Part shown: positions 1 to 8,070 of the stretch, piece by piece
Layout of the letters: each line of letters starts with the position of its first letter
Position numbering within the stretch: position 1 is the stretch's first letter
From: Gammaproteobacteria bacterium
GTDB taxonomy: Bacteria; Pseudomonadota; Gammaproteobacteria; JABCZS01
DNA length: 64,000 bases
Direction of reading: 5' to 3'
Assembly: GCA_021773275.1 (NCBI GenBank)
Contig: JAJFKJ010000019.1
Location: 1 to 64,000 of the forward strand
Translations under genes and position numbers: made by a program
Notes under the pieces: model-generated
Seen by the model: only the letters and a program-made list of their open reading frames with translations
The model's database searches: none
What the model was told of the DNA's origin: nothing

Positions 1-58
1 AGTAAGCGGTTGTATCGCATGAAAAACGTATAGGCCTGGGTCTCGCAATAATCTACTA
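1..58. repeat. Fragments of a dispersed intergenic repeat at the window edge
   Basis: The first 12 bases (AGTAAGCGGTTG) are identical to 25525-25536, and CTCGCAATAATC at 42-53 is identical to 25491-25502. Both blocks belong to a repeat family that is denser at 25190-25702 and 51228-51450. The window therefore opens inside a repeat unit, and the insertion sequence starting at 59 lies directly beside this repeat sequence. No gene is visible here. These are short matches, so family membership is inferred from having two blocks in one small region. Confidence 0.5.
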
Positions 59-134
59 TGGTAAGTATCCCCTATAATTCCCCAGGAGCCATGTAGAGTT
101 ATATGGTTATTTTCTGACTGACTGGGGGTTATGT

Positions 135-425
135 ATGAAGAAGAAGCGATTTAGTGAATCAAAGATTATTGAAGTACTGCAAGCCGGCGAAGCCGGCATG
201 CCTGTAGCTGATTTATGTCGTAAATATCAAGTGGGTGAAAGCACGTATTATAAATGGCGAGCCAAGTACGGCGGCATGACGGTTGCTGAGCTTAAACGCC
301 TGAAAGCACTGGAAGCTGAAAACCATCGTTTAAAACAAATGTATGCCACCTTGAGTATGGACCATGACCTTTTAAAGGAGGTATTGGAAAAAAAGTTAAA
401 CGTGGATTTGAGCGAAGAACTTTAG
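135..425 (+). CDS. IS3-family transposase OrfA (helix-turn-helix subunit)
   Basis: This 96-residue protein is the DNA-binding half of an IS3-type transposase, which recognises the inverted repeats of the element. Residues 1-50 form the usual helix-turn-helix (KRFSESKIIEVLQ, then VADLCRKYQVGESTYYKWRAKYGG). Residues 51-90 form a leucine-zipper-like coiled coil (LKRLKALEAENHRLKQ). GGM followed by RLKALEAEN is characteristic of the IS407 subgroup. The start has a GGGGG tract about 7 bases upstream. Its last codons overlap a slippery sequence at 389-395, through which ribosomes can pass into the orfB frame. Confidence 0.9.
   Translation: MKKKRFSESKIIEVLQAGEAGMPVADLCRKYQVGESTYYKWRAKYGGMTVAELKRLKALEAENHRLKQMYATLSMDHDLLKEVLEKKLNVDLSEEL
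389..395 (+). promoter_or_regulatory. Programmed -1 frameshift slippery heptamer
   Basis: The sequence A AAA AAG lies in phase with the orfA codons (390-392 AAA, 393-395 AAG). This is the canonical -1 slippery heptamer of IS3 elements. After a -1 slip the reading frame is open through 395-433 and joins orfB, giving an OrfAB fusion transposase. An SD-like AAAGGAGG just upstream (374-381) fits the stimulator often found 5' of such sites. Confidence 0.75.
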
Positions 426-433
426 CGCAATCA

Positions 434-1240
434 GTGGTGGCTGCGGGTAGCACCATTAGCCGAGCTTGTCGTGTATTGAGCATAGACCGCAAAACCTATC
501 ACTATCAGCCCAAGCAGCAAGCTCTCAATGATAAGATTAAAGCCAGGTTTAAGGCTTTATCGGCTCAATATCCACATTATGGTTTTAAGAAGCTATCAGC
601 TCTTATTGAAAAGCAAAGCATTACCTCTAATCATAAACGCTTTCACCGACTGTATTGTGAGCTGGGTTTGAACTTAAAGATCAAGCCCAAGAAAAGACTG
701 GCGCCCAGAACCAAACAAACCCTCATTCAACCCCAAAGCAGTAATATCTGCTGGTCATTGGATTTCATGAGTGATGCCATGCAATACGGCAGACGCTTTC
801 GTACAGCGAATGTTATTGATGATTATAACCGTGAAGCCATGGGCATTATGGCAGGATTCTCATTACCTGCACAAAGAGTCACACGCTGGCTAGACAGATT
901 AGCTGAAACAAGGGGTTATCCTGAAAACATTCGTGTAGATAATGGCCCCGAATATATTTCAAGCCATTTTAGAAGTTGGACCAAAGCAAACAATATCAAC
1001 CTTAAATACATACAACCAGGTAAACCTGCACAAAATGCTTACATCGAACGGTTTAACCGCTCATACCGAGAAGCCATCTTAGACATGTATATGTTTGATA
1101 GCATCCAGCAGGTGCAACAACTTACCAACGAATGGCTACACCATTACAACCATGAGCGACCCCATGAGGCACTGAATAATATGACACCGTATGAATATGC
1201 TCAAAGCATTAAGCAAAATTTTCTTTTAGGGCTGGGGTAA
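434..1240 (+). CDS. IS3-family transposase OrfB (DDE integrase catalytic subunit)
   Basis: This is the catalytic half of the transposase, which cuts and joins DNA at the element ends. Counted from the GTG at 434 it has 268 residues. An HTH_21-like region (YPHYGFKKLSALIEK) comes first, then the rve integrase core. The DDE residues are visible: D110 in WSLDFMSDA, D169 in RVDNGPEY and E205 in YIERFNRSYRE. The natural product is probably the OrfAB fusion made by -1 frameshifting at 389-395, because the frame is open upstream of 434 and no ribosome binding site precedes the GTG. The gene looks intact and ends 23 bases before the right end of the element. Confidence 0.88.
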   Translation: MVAAGSTISRACRVLSIDRKTYHYQPKQQALNDKIKARFKALSAQYPHYGFKKLSALIEKQSITSNHKRFHRLYCELGLNLKIKPKKRLAPRTKQTLIQPQSSNICWSLDFMSDAMQYGRRFRTANVIDDYNREAMGIMAGFSLPAQRVTRWLDRLAETRGYPENIRVDNGPEYISSHFRSWTKANNINLKYIQPGKPAQNAYIERFNRSYREAILDMYMFDSIQQVQQLTNEWLHHYNHERPHEALNNMTPYEYAQSIKQNFLLGLG

Positions 1241-1331
1241 ATATGGAGGGGTTATACTTTACATATAATCACACTTGAAGGTTTTTAGCAAAAGCCTCAG
1301 CCATACCATTGTGAGATAATTTCTAAGCTAA

Positions 1332-1931
1332 TCAGGCGTCATGTAACTGTTTAATTTCTTGAGAGATGCTTTTGAAAATATCCATTAACTCAGGATTAAA
1401 TGCATGATACATTCCGTTGGAGCATGCGTCATACATCATTTCAAATACAGCTTGATGCGAAAGCGCTGCTCGGTAAGGACGCCTTGTTCTTAAGGCATCA
1501 TAGACATCACAAATCCTGCACATAGCAGCTTCTAGTGGAATAGCGTTTCCGGATAGTCCATTGGGGTAACCTGTGCCATCATAATTCTCGTGATGGTTTA
1601 AAATAACTATGCCAGCAAGTTTAGCTTGGGGATGCACAATTTTTTTGATAAAACGATGGCCGACTATAGGGTGCAGCTCGACTATTTTTCTTTCACAAAC
1701 ACTCAGGCTACCTGGCTTGCTTAGTATGCTTGATGGGATTGCAATTTTACCCACATCATGAATTGAACCAATTTCTGATAAAGATTTACACCGCTCCTCG
1801 TCAAAGCCCATCGCTTTTGCAAGAGCGCCCATAAGGATGCCCACGCGGAGCTCGTGTTGCTCCGTTTTAAAATCGTGATACTCCTCAATTCCATGAAATA
1901 CGTCACAAATAGTCTGTAAGAGTGAAGGCAT
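1332..1931 (-). CDS. Stand-alone HD-GYP domain phosphodiesterase
   Basis: HD-GYP proteins hydrolyse cyclic di-GMP (or related dinucleotides) at a di-metal centre. This 199-residue protein is essentially one catalytic domain. Visible are the HD pair (H58-D59 in SIHDVGKIAIP), H87, H113/H114, the GYP-type signature (YDGTGYP, 117-123) and D142 in RICDVYDALRTRRPYR. No receiver, PAS or membrane segment precedes it, whereas most family members carry an N-terminal sensor, so it may be a trimmed gene or a partner of a separate sensor. It lies between the intact IS (ending 1263) and a relic IS end (2090-2129), so it may have arrived with, or been cut by, these elements. The domain assignment is firm; the substrate is not determinable. 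Confidence 0.85.
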   Translation of the reverse strand: MPSLLQTICDVFHGIEEYHDFKTEQHELRVGILMGALAKAMGFDEERCKSLSEIGSIHDVGKIAIPSSILSKPGSLSVCERKIVELHPIVGHRFIKKIVHPQAKLAGIVILNHHENYDGTGYPNGLSGNAIPLEAAMCRICDVYDALRTRRPYRAALSHQAVFEMMYDACSNGMYHAFNPELMDIFKSISQEIKQLHDA

Positions 1932-2089
1932 TATTGACTTTACCTTTTGTAGTTTTGCTTTTTAATATTAGCAAATATTAAGGTGGGGTCAACCCTTAAA
2001 TTGTTCGTATTTGTCTGTGTTTCCAGTGGTACATTGTTATTAACCATCGGAGAGATCAAAACGTCAGATTGCTCTAAAAGCTAGTGGGG

Positions 2090-2129
2090 AAGTTTCTTTT
2101 GCAGGTGGGGTAAATATGGGGGCTTTACA
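2090..2129 (+). mobile_element. Relic of an IS3-family right end
   Basis: Bases 2090-2113 read KFLLQVG-stop in the frame corresponding to the last residues of orfB (NFLLGLG-stop at 1217-1240). The following GGGGTAAATATGGGGG and CTTTACA copy the right inverted repeat of the upstream IS. The rest of that element is missing. It lies in the same orientation as the intact IS, on the other side of the HD-GYP gene. Confidence 0.6.
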
Positions 2130-2130
2130 C

Positions 2131-2197
2131 TATCAGAGCCCCGACTGTGAAGGAGGGGTGATCACCCATTGCGACCCCTACAAATAGTTTGCGACAA
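2131..2197. repeat. Dispersed intergenic repeat copy
   Basis: Bases 2131-2161 match the reverse complement of 51340-51370 at 28 of 31 positions (core TATCAGAGCCCCGAC). Bases 2172-2197 (CCCCTACAAAT then TTGCGACAAT) resemble 25333-25359 (CCCCTACAAAT then TTACGATAAT), the right arm of the structured element at 25251-25342. Together with the relic IS end this accounts for most of the 300-base gap between 1932 and 2231. I see no gene in the remainder (1932-2089). Confidence 0.55.
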
Positions 2198-2231
2198 TAT
2201 CACAAAAAAGCGCGAATAACGTGGTATTAAG

Positions 2232-2432
2232 CTAAGGATTAACCACAATACTGACAATAATCATCAAGGTGATGACAAATAAAACCAAACAGGCGACACC
2301 GACGGCAACATAAACCCAGGGGTTGCCTTTCGCGAAGTCTTGGTTTGCATGATCAGATTTTTGTACGCCGAGCAGGGCGGCCAATACTGAACGTAATATG
2401 TGTAAAAAAGATGGTTTATTGATGGTTGTCAT
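2232..2432 (-). CDS. DUF2970 family small membrane protein
   Basis: This 66-residue protein fits the DUF2970 family: an N-terminal amphipathic part with SVLAALLGVQ, a polar stretch ending GNPWVYVAVG, and a single C-terminal membrane helix (about residues 40-64, hydrophobic VACLVLFVITLMIIVSIVV). The function of the family is unknown. Its start overlaps the end of plsC by 17 bases, so the two are probably co-translated and the protein likely sits in the inner membrane near phospholipid synthesis. Family assignment is from motif memory and fairly confident; no role can be given. Confidence 0.7.
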   Translation of the reverse strand: MTTINKPSFLHILRSVLAALLGVQKSDHANQDFAKGNPWVYVAVGVACLVLFVITLMIIVSIVVNP

Positions 2433-3156
2433 TTTTTAACATCTCTTCCATGGTTGCTCGGATTTGGCTTGAAAGTTCATCACGTTTTTTAGTGCTCATG
2501 CCTTCCGTGTCAATTTCATTGCCAAATTTTACGGTAACAGTTTGTCCGGGATTAAAATGCCAGGTTCTGGCAGGCAGCATTTTCTCGGTACCCTGTATGG
2601 TTACAGGTATAATCGTTGCTTGTGATTGAATCGCTAGCAAGAATAAACCTTTCTTAAAGGGTAGCAGTTCACCATTAGTCGAACGCGTGCCTTCGGCTGC
2701 GGCCCACATCACAATGCCAGAGCGCATTTTTTCTTTTGCACGCTCAAGGTCGCGAATCGCTTTTTTGCGGTTTTTACGGTCGATAAAAATTATTTCATGC
2801 TTGGCCATAGCGCGGCCAAAGAAGGGTACGCGCAAGAGTTCTTTTTTGGCTATCATGCGTACGCTGAGACCCTCAGTGGCAAGGAATATGGCTGGGATAT
2901 CATAAAGGCTGAGATGGTTGCTCACCAAAATGTAACATTTATTTGGTCTGATCTCGGGTAATCTGCCTTTCACCACAAGCTTCGTATTCATGATATCAAA
3001 GAGTTTTTTGCTCCAATTGACAGTATGGTAATCCGTAATCTCGCGTGTGTTGCAATTGCGCAGATTAACCGAGAATGAATGACCAATAAGTTTGGCAAAT
3101 GCCCAGCTTGATTTGTAGGCAATGAGTAAGCGAGTTGTCAGTGTAGTCTTCTTCAT
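2416..3156 (-). CDS. plsC: 1-acyl-sn-glycerol-3-phosphate acyltransferase
   Basis: PlsC transfers the second acyl chain to lysophosphatidic acid, making phosphatidic acid at the inner membrane. The acyltransferase blocks are present in order: NHLSLYD (H81 and D86, the catalytic HX4D), FIDRKNRKKA (about 124-133), EGTRSTNGELLPFKKG (E155-G156-T157-R158) and IIPVTIQG. At 246 residues it has the normal family length. It is followed, with overlap, by the DUF2970 gene. Related acyltransferases also make ornithine lipids or acylate other lysophospholipids, but the general class is certain. Confidence 0.88.
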   Translation of the reverse strand: MKKTTLTTRLLIAYKSSWAFAKLIGHSFSVNLRNCNTREITDYHTVNWSKKLFDIMNTKLVVKGRLPEIRPNKCYILVSNHLSLYDIPAIFLATEGLSVRMIAKKELLRVPFFGRAMAKHEIIFIDRKNRKKAIRDLERAKEKMRSGIVMWAAAEGTRSTNGELLPFKKGLFLLAIQSQATIIPVTIQGTEKMLPARTWHFNPGQTVTVKFGNEIDTEGMSTKKRDELSSQIRATMEEMLKNDNHQ

Positions 3157-3195
3157 AAGACAGCATCATAGTATGGATTGGTCTAGAAGTCTAGA

Positions 3196-5148
3196 TTACA
3201 TCGCTGTAATGGGCTTTAAGGTATCTTGCATGCGTGAATCATCTTTACCCATGTGGTACTGATAGATAATCCGGTACACCAACACGGCCTTCACATATTC
3301 GCGTGTTTCATAAAATGGCATGGTCTCGATCCAGATATCAGTTTCGACCCGCTCACCTTTTTCCGGTAACCACTTTTTAACACGGTGTGGCCCAGCATTA
3401 TAACTAGCTGTTGCAAGTACAATATCCTTATTCATTTCATTGTACATTTTATTTAGGTAAGCGCTGCCCAAACGGACGTTTTTATCAAGGTTAAGCAATT
3501 GATTGCGAGAAATATAGGGTTCTTTAATTTCACGCGCAATTTGTTTGGCGGTGTAGGGCATCACTTGCATAACGCCGACAGCGCCAGCAGGTGAGCGGGC
3601 ATCGGGTACAAAAGCACTTTCTCGTCGGGCTACAGCAAAAACCCAGGCTGGGTTAATGCCTTGCTTGCGTGCTTCATTTTGGATAGTATCTTCAAAAGCC
3701 ATTGGGAAACGTAGATTAACATTGTTTTTATTTTTGGCTTTCGATAACGTCAAGATAGCGCGGTCATGCCAGCCAAGTTCGTTGGCCAGTACTGCCGCTG
3801 CTTGTAATTGTTGCTCATCCATTTTGCGTGCTGCATATTCCCATTCGCGGCGTGCGTCGACAGTACGGCCTACTGTTTTGAGCTCCATTGCACGTTGGAT
3901 GTCAGGGATTTGTGCAACAGCATCGACATCTTGTTGTGTGACTGTGCTCGTCGGCAAATTGAGAGGGTATTCAACTTTAAGGATATCACTGGCCATAAAG
4001 CCATGGTAATCACGTTGCGTGCTAAGTGCAGTATATATTTTTTCTGCTTCAGCTTTTTGTCCGCGTGCACTTAATGCGCGCGCCTTCCAGTATTGCCATA
4101 CGTTTTCTTGCTGCATGTTAGTTGGCATTGTATCAATAGTGGCCAGTACTTGGTTCCAGTTTTTTTGCCTTAACTCACTACGCACTTTCCATTCAAAGAG
4201 TGTTGTATCGTATTGTGAGTTTGGAATTTTCTTGAACCATTTTTTAGCGGCAGGGTCGTGGTTCATGGCAAGCTCTAAAGCAAACCTTTTGTAAACATCG
4301 ATTTTCTGTTCTTCAGTGAAATTGTACTGCCCATCAACCTTGTTCCATAAGACAATTGCACTATCAATCTGCTTACGCGCCATCCGTTTAATACCATATA
4401 CTTGTGTCATCCTTAGGAATGGATGGTCAGATTTAAACAGACGTTTTGAGCCAACTAGTTTTGGATCTTTATGTACTTGTAACCAAGCATCAATAAGTGG
4501 CTTTTCATCTTCAGGTAAATAGCGTGTTAGATATGCGACCAATGTGGATTGATTAGCATCCATGGCCAAGCCAATGCGATCCCACACAAGCTTTTCAGAT
4601 AAACCATCTTTTTCTATCCAAGTTTCAAATAGAGCATTACAGGCTTTGGGCCGTGACTTGCCATACAGCCATAGAGCCTGTGCTTCTTTTAACACAGCAG
4701 GGTTTTTTGTGGTTTGATAACGGGCGTAAATATCGTAGCATTGCAAGTCTATATTATTTGTTGGCTGATAGTCTTTTACAAAATCAGCCCATTTTTGGCG
4801 TTTTGCAAGATGCGTTAACCAAAGGCTACGTAATTGTTTCTCTAAAACGGTATCATTTTCTGTGCGCAGGAATCTGCGGATAAGCTCGCTAGGGTCGTTA
4901 GGTTGCCCCATCATACGTTTTAATTCGTAATACTGTAAATAAGGGTAGAGGATGTACTGTTGTTCGCGCAAGGCTTTTTTATGGGTGTAATATTCGCCAT
5001 CTTTTTGATAGCGTAGGGCCCGCTCAGCTTGTGTGAAGGTATCGCGCTGTGCTTCAACCGTAGTGTCATCTGTTAAACCCGATAGCGGAAGTGCCAAAAA
5101 AATGACTAACATCCACACAGATATTATTTTTGTTTTGTGCCTGTGCAT
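3196..5148 (-). CDS. slt: Soluble lytic murein transglycosylase (Slt70 type)
   Basis: A periplasmic enzyme that cleaves the MurNAc-GlcNAc bond of peptidoglycan, leaving 1,6-anhydro ends. The 650 residues begin with a signal peptide (about 1-26, hydrophobic ISVWMLVIFLALPLSG). A long alpha-helical superhelix (about 30-450) follows, then the C-terminal SLT domain. The catalytic glutamate is E510 in ARRESAF, followed by SPAGAVGVMQVMPYTAKQIA and ATASYNAGPHRVKKWLP, all typical of Slt70. Length matches E. coli Slt (about 645). It is transcribed alone, with 70 bases separating it from the small gene upstream. Confidence 0.92.
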   Translation of the reverse strand: MHRHKTKIISVWMLVIFLALPLSGLTDDTTVEAQRDTFTQAERALRYQKDGEYYTHKKALREQQYILYPYLQYYELKRMMGQPNDPSELIRRFLRTENDTVLEKQLRSLWLTHLAKRQKWADFVKDYQPTNNIDLQCYDIYARYQTTKNPAVLKEAQALWLYGKSRPKACNALFETWIEKDGLSEKLVWDRIGLAMDANQSTLVAYLTRYLPEDEKPLIDAWLQVHKDPKLVGSKRLFKSDHPFLRMTQVYGIKRMARKQIDSAIVLWNKVDGQYNFTEEQKIDVYKRFALELAMNHDPAAKKWFKKIPNSQYDTTLFEWKVRSELRQKNWNQVLATIDTMPTNMQQENVWQYWKARALSARGQKAEAEKIYTALSTQRDYHGFMASDILKVEYPLNLPTSTVTQQDVDAVAQIPDIQRAMELKTVGRTVDARREWEYAARKMDEQQLQAAAVLANELGWHDRAILTLSKAKNKNNVNLRFPMAFEDTIQNEARKQGINPAWVFAVARRESAFVPDARSPAGAVGVMQVMPYTAKQIAREIKEPYISRNQLLNLDKNVRLGSAYLNKMYNEMNKDIVLATASYNAGPHRVKKWLPEKGERVETDIWIETMPFYETREYVKAVLVYRIIYQYHMGKDDSRMQDTLKPITAM

Positions 5149-5218
5149 AATTGATTACCAGTTTATTTAGTTACATTATTAAGAATAATACAAGATTGCA
5201 GAAATTGCTATGTATTTA

Positions 5219-5518
5219 CTAATAAACTGGGTAAGAATCGATATTATCTACTGGATTTGCCCAATGCTCTGGATAATTGGCCTCTGTCTCACCGTCATCC
5301 ATGTCTTCATCCTCGATTTCATCAAAGGGGCCCGACCAATCTTCGGGGGCAGGGATACTTTGCAATAGGAGTTCTTGCCAGTTCTCGAAGTCGACCTCAG
5401 TAAGGTCGCCATCGTAATACTGGATTTCGATAGTGCCGCTATCAATGGCAACAACCTCAAACTCTTTGCGTGTTTCGAGGTCTTGATACCATTCTCCTAT
5501 GATGGGTCTAAGTCGCAT
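5219..5518 (-). CDS. Small acidic DUF6763-like protein
   Basis: A 99-residue acidic protein. The N-terminus (RPIIGEWYQDLETRKEFEVVAID) and middle (IEIQYYDGDLTEVDFENW, then PAPEDWSGPFDEIED) match what I recall of the DUF6763 family, a small gammaproteobacterial protein of unknown function. The predicted fold is a short beta-rich domain (residues 5-55) with an acidic tail. No catalytic motif is visible. It is transcribed divergently from fadE and upstream of slt on the same strand. Confidence 0.6.
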   Translation of the reverse strand: MRLRPIIGEWYQDLETRKEFEVVAIDSGTIEIQYYDGDLTEVDFENWQELLLQSIPAPEDWSGPFDEIEDEDMDDGETEANYPEHWANPVDNIDSYPVY

Positions 5519-5607
5519 ATAACACCGTCCACAGATTCCTTCAATACTATAAGTATAGCTAATTTTTCAATTAAGTAATCTTCATAACCTATTGAATTTT
5601 CTTGGTT

Positions 5608-5635
5608 TTGCAAAAATCTAGGTAAGGAGTACAAT
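5608..5635 (+). promoter_or_regulatory. Probable promoter of the fad operon
   Basis: A -35-like TTGCAA (5608-5613) and a -10-like TACAAT (5630-5635) are separated by 16 bases. Transcription would start near 5642, which leaves the AAGGAG at 5656-5661 and the ATG at 5668 as the natural translation start of fadE. Confidence 0.4.
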
Positions 5636-5667
5636 TCATATTGGATGTGAGTCACCAAGGAGAAGGG

Positions 5668-8070
5668 ATGTACGGCCTAGCATGGATAATAACAGCCGCA
5701 GGGATACTAGCACTTGGCTATTTTACAGCGCCTTTATGGCTTTGGACGGCATTCTTCGCAATCGGTACGCTCTATGTAACCTTTCTTTCCTCGGCAAGCG
5801 TGGCGACGGTTGCTATCACCTGGGCTGTATTTGCAAGCGCAGCATTGCTACTTAATGTTCCACAATTACGGCAACGTATAATTGCACGCCCTATGATGGC
5901 CATAGTGCGTAAAAAAATTCCGCCTATTTCAGCTACGGAAAAAGATGCTATTGCCGCGGGTGACATCTGGTGGGAAGCAGAGTTGTTTCGCGGCACACCC
6001 AACTGGTCGCAGCTGCAAAACTTTGAGCTTGCGAAATTAACAGATGATGAAAAAGACTTTCTAAATAATCAGGTTGAAACACTGTGCAGTAAAATCAATG
6101 TTTGGCAGCAGCTGCAGTCTCGCGAACTTGGCCAAGAAGTTTGGGACTATATAAAAAAAGAACGATTTTTCAGTATGCTCATTCCTAAAACATACGGTGG
6201 TTTAGCGTTTTCACCGCTGGCGCAATCCTGTGTTGTCAGCAAGATCGCTAGCGTCGATGTTAGTACAGCAGTGACAGTGATGGTTCCAAACTCATTAGGC
6301 CCGGCAGAGTTGCTACTCGAATACGGAACGGAAAAACAAAAGCAACACTACCTTCCACGTTTGGCCAGCAGTGAAGAAATTCCTTGTTTTGGTTTGACAG
6401 GACCTGAGGCAGGCAGTGATGCTGGCAGTATGATCGATCGCGGTGTTATTGCATATGGTGAACATAACGGTGAAACGGTGCTTGGCATGAAGCTGACCTT
6501 TGAAAAACGCTACATCACATTAGCACCTGTAGCGACGGTTGTTGGCCTAGCATTTAAATGTTTTGACCCTGAGGAATTATTAGATAAGGAATACGACTGT
6601 GGCATTACTTTAGCGTTATTGCCGGCAAACCACAAAGGCGTTGAAATTGGCGAGCACAATTATCCGATTGGCAGTAGCTTTCCTAATGGAACGGTCAAAG
6701 GTAAAGAAGTGTTTATTCCTCTGGATTGGGTTATCGGCGGCGCGGGTAATATTGGTCGCGGTTGGCACATGCTTATGGAATGTTTGTCTGCAGGGCGCGG
6801 TATATCATTGCCGGCTTTAGCAACATCGGTAGGTAAATTATCCTATGCAACAGCCGGCGCCTATGCGCGCATACGCAAACAGTTTAAGGTTTCGATTGGT
6901 GATTTTGAAGGTGTGCAGCTTCCGCTTGCGCGTATTGCGGGCTTTACCTACATTTTGGAGTCAATGCGCGTTGTAACAGCGAGCAGCATTAATAGTGGAA
7001 TAAAACCTGCGGTTGCTTCGGCTATCGCAAAATATCACATGACAGAGTTATCACGCAAATGCGTTAACGATGCGATGGATATTCATGGTGGCAAAGGTAT
7101 TATGATGGGGCCTTCGAACTATTTAGCGGGGGCGTACAAAATCTTGCCGGTCGCTATTACAGTAGAAGGTGCAAATATCCTAACTCGCAATCTCATTATT
7201 TTTGGGCAAGGAGCAATGCGTTGCCACCCACATCTGCTCGATGAAATGGAAGCAGCGCAAGAAGGCAATTTAAAAGCATTTGATCAACATTTTCTGCAGC
7301 ATGCAGGTTATGCTTTTAACACGGGCATGCGCGCCTTAGTGCGAGGCTTTACCGGAGGCATATTTATAAGAGCAGTGCCCGATGGCCCGTTTAAAAATTA
7401 TTACCAACAGTTAACGCGTATGAGCGGCGCATTAGCGTTCATTGCTGATAAAGCAATGATATTACTAGGCGGTGAATTAAAACGGCGTGAAAATATTTCA
7501 GCACGGCTTGGCGACGTGCTGAGTTATCTATACATGGCCAGTTGTGTCTTGAAATATTATGAATCTACAAAACATGTCGCCGAGGAACGTTTATACGTAA
7601 AATGGGCGCTGGACTATTGTTTGTTCCAAATGCAATGCGCCTGGACAGATTATTTTGATAATTTTCCGATTAAATTTGTTGCTGCAGTGCATCGCCGCTT
7701 GGTTTTCCCATTTGGCCCAGCGTATAAATACCCGAGTGATAATTTATCTACTGTATTGGCAAAAACAATGTTGGCGCCTAGTCCTATGCGTGAAAAACTT
7801 GGCAAGTACACATTTAAAGGTGATGAGAGCCATGCACTGGGTTTAATCAACGAAACATTGAAACAAGAGGAACAAATTGCCCCCTTGCTGGATAAGCTCA
7901 GAAAAGCACGTAAAGAAAAACAACTTGATGGTTCTTTATCATTGCCTGAAGCCATTGCTTCTGCGCACAAGCAAAACATTATTGATGAACATGAAACACA
8001 GTTGCTTAACACCTACGAGGAGTACTACAGTAAAGTGATCGCAGTTGATACCTTTGGAGCTAATAAATAA
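5668..8070 (+). CDS. fadE: Acyl-CoA dehydrogenase, FadE type
   Basis: FadE catalyses the first step of fatty acid beta-oxidation, FAD-dependent conversion of acyl-CoA to trans-2-enoyl-CoA, at the inner membrane. The 800-residue length is close to E. coli FadE (814). N-terminal hydrophobic segments (residues 1-65) are followed by the dehydrogenase core with LTGPEAGSDAGSM and, later, ITVEGANILTRNLIIFGQGAMRCHP, both FadE hallmarks. I chose the ATG at 5668, which has AAGGAG 6 bases upstream. A TTG at 5641 in the same frame is possible but coincides with the predicted transcription start. It is the first gene of a tightly packed beta-oxidation operon; its stop overlaps the next start by one base. 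Confidence 0.92.
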   Translation: MYGLAWIITAAGILALGYFTAPLWLWTAFFAIGTLYVTFLSSASVATVAITWAVFASAALLLNVPQLRQRIIARPMMAIVRKKIPPISATEKDAIAAGDIWWEAELFRGTPNWSQLQNFELAKLTDDEKDFLNNQVETLCSKINVWQQLQSRELGQEVWDYIKKERFFSMLIPKTYGGLAFSPLAQSCVVSKIASVDVSTAVTVMVPNSLGPAELLLEYGTEKQKQHYLPRLASSEEIPCFGLTGPEAGSDAGSMIDRGVIAYGEHNGETVLGMKLTFEKRYITLAPVATVVGLAFKCFDPEELLDKEYDCGITLALLPANHKGVEIGEHNYPIGSSFPNGTVKGKEVFIPLDWVIGGAGNIGRGWHMLMECLSAGRGISLPALATSVGKLSYATAGAYARIRKQFKVSIGDFEGVQLPLARIAGFTYILESMRVVTASSINSGIKPAVASAIAKYHMTELSRKCVNDAMDIHGGKGIMMGPSNYLAGAYKILPVAITVEGANILTRNLIIFGQGAMRCHPHLLDEMEAAQEGNLKAFDQHFLQHAGYAFNTGMRALVRGFTGGIFIRAVPDGPFKNYYQQLTRMSGALAFIADKAMILLGGELKRRENISARLGDVLSYLYMASCVLKYYESTKHVAEERLYVKWALDYCLFQMQCAWTDYFDNFPIKFVAAVHRRLVFPFGPAYKYPSDNLSTVLAKTMLAPSPMREKLGKYTFKGDESHALGLINETLKQEEQIAPLLDKLRKARKEKQLDGSLSLPEAIASAHKQNIIDEHETQLLNTYEEYYSKVIAVDTFGANK

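Larger units (their letters stand above)
59..1263 (+). mobile_element. IS3-family insertion sequence (IS407-type), about 1.2 kb
   Basis: A complete-looking insertion sequence carrying orfA and orfB, with imperfect terminal inverted repeats. The left end reads TGGTAAGTATCCCC (59-72). The right end, read inward on the other strand, is TGTAAAGTATAACCCC (1263 back to 1248). Similarity continues inward (CTATAATTCCCCAGG against CTCCATATTTACCCCAG). The 5'-TG...CA-3' termini are typical of the IS3 family. I see no target-site duplication: the bases just outside are ACTA on the left and TATA on the right. The element may have recombined, or my ends may be off by a few bases. A second, relic right end lies at 2090-2129. 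Confidence 0.8.

Noticed and set aside
5641-5667. TTG start for fadE
   Set aside because: It coincides with the predicted transcription start, whereas ATG 5668 has a well-placed AAGGAG.
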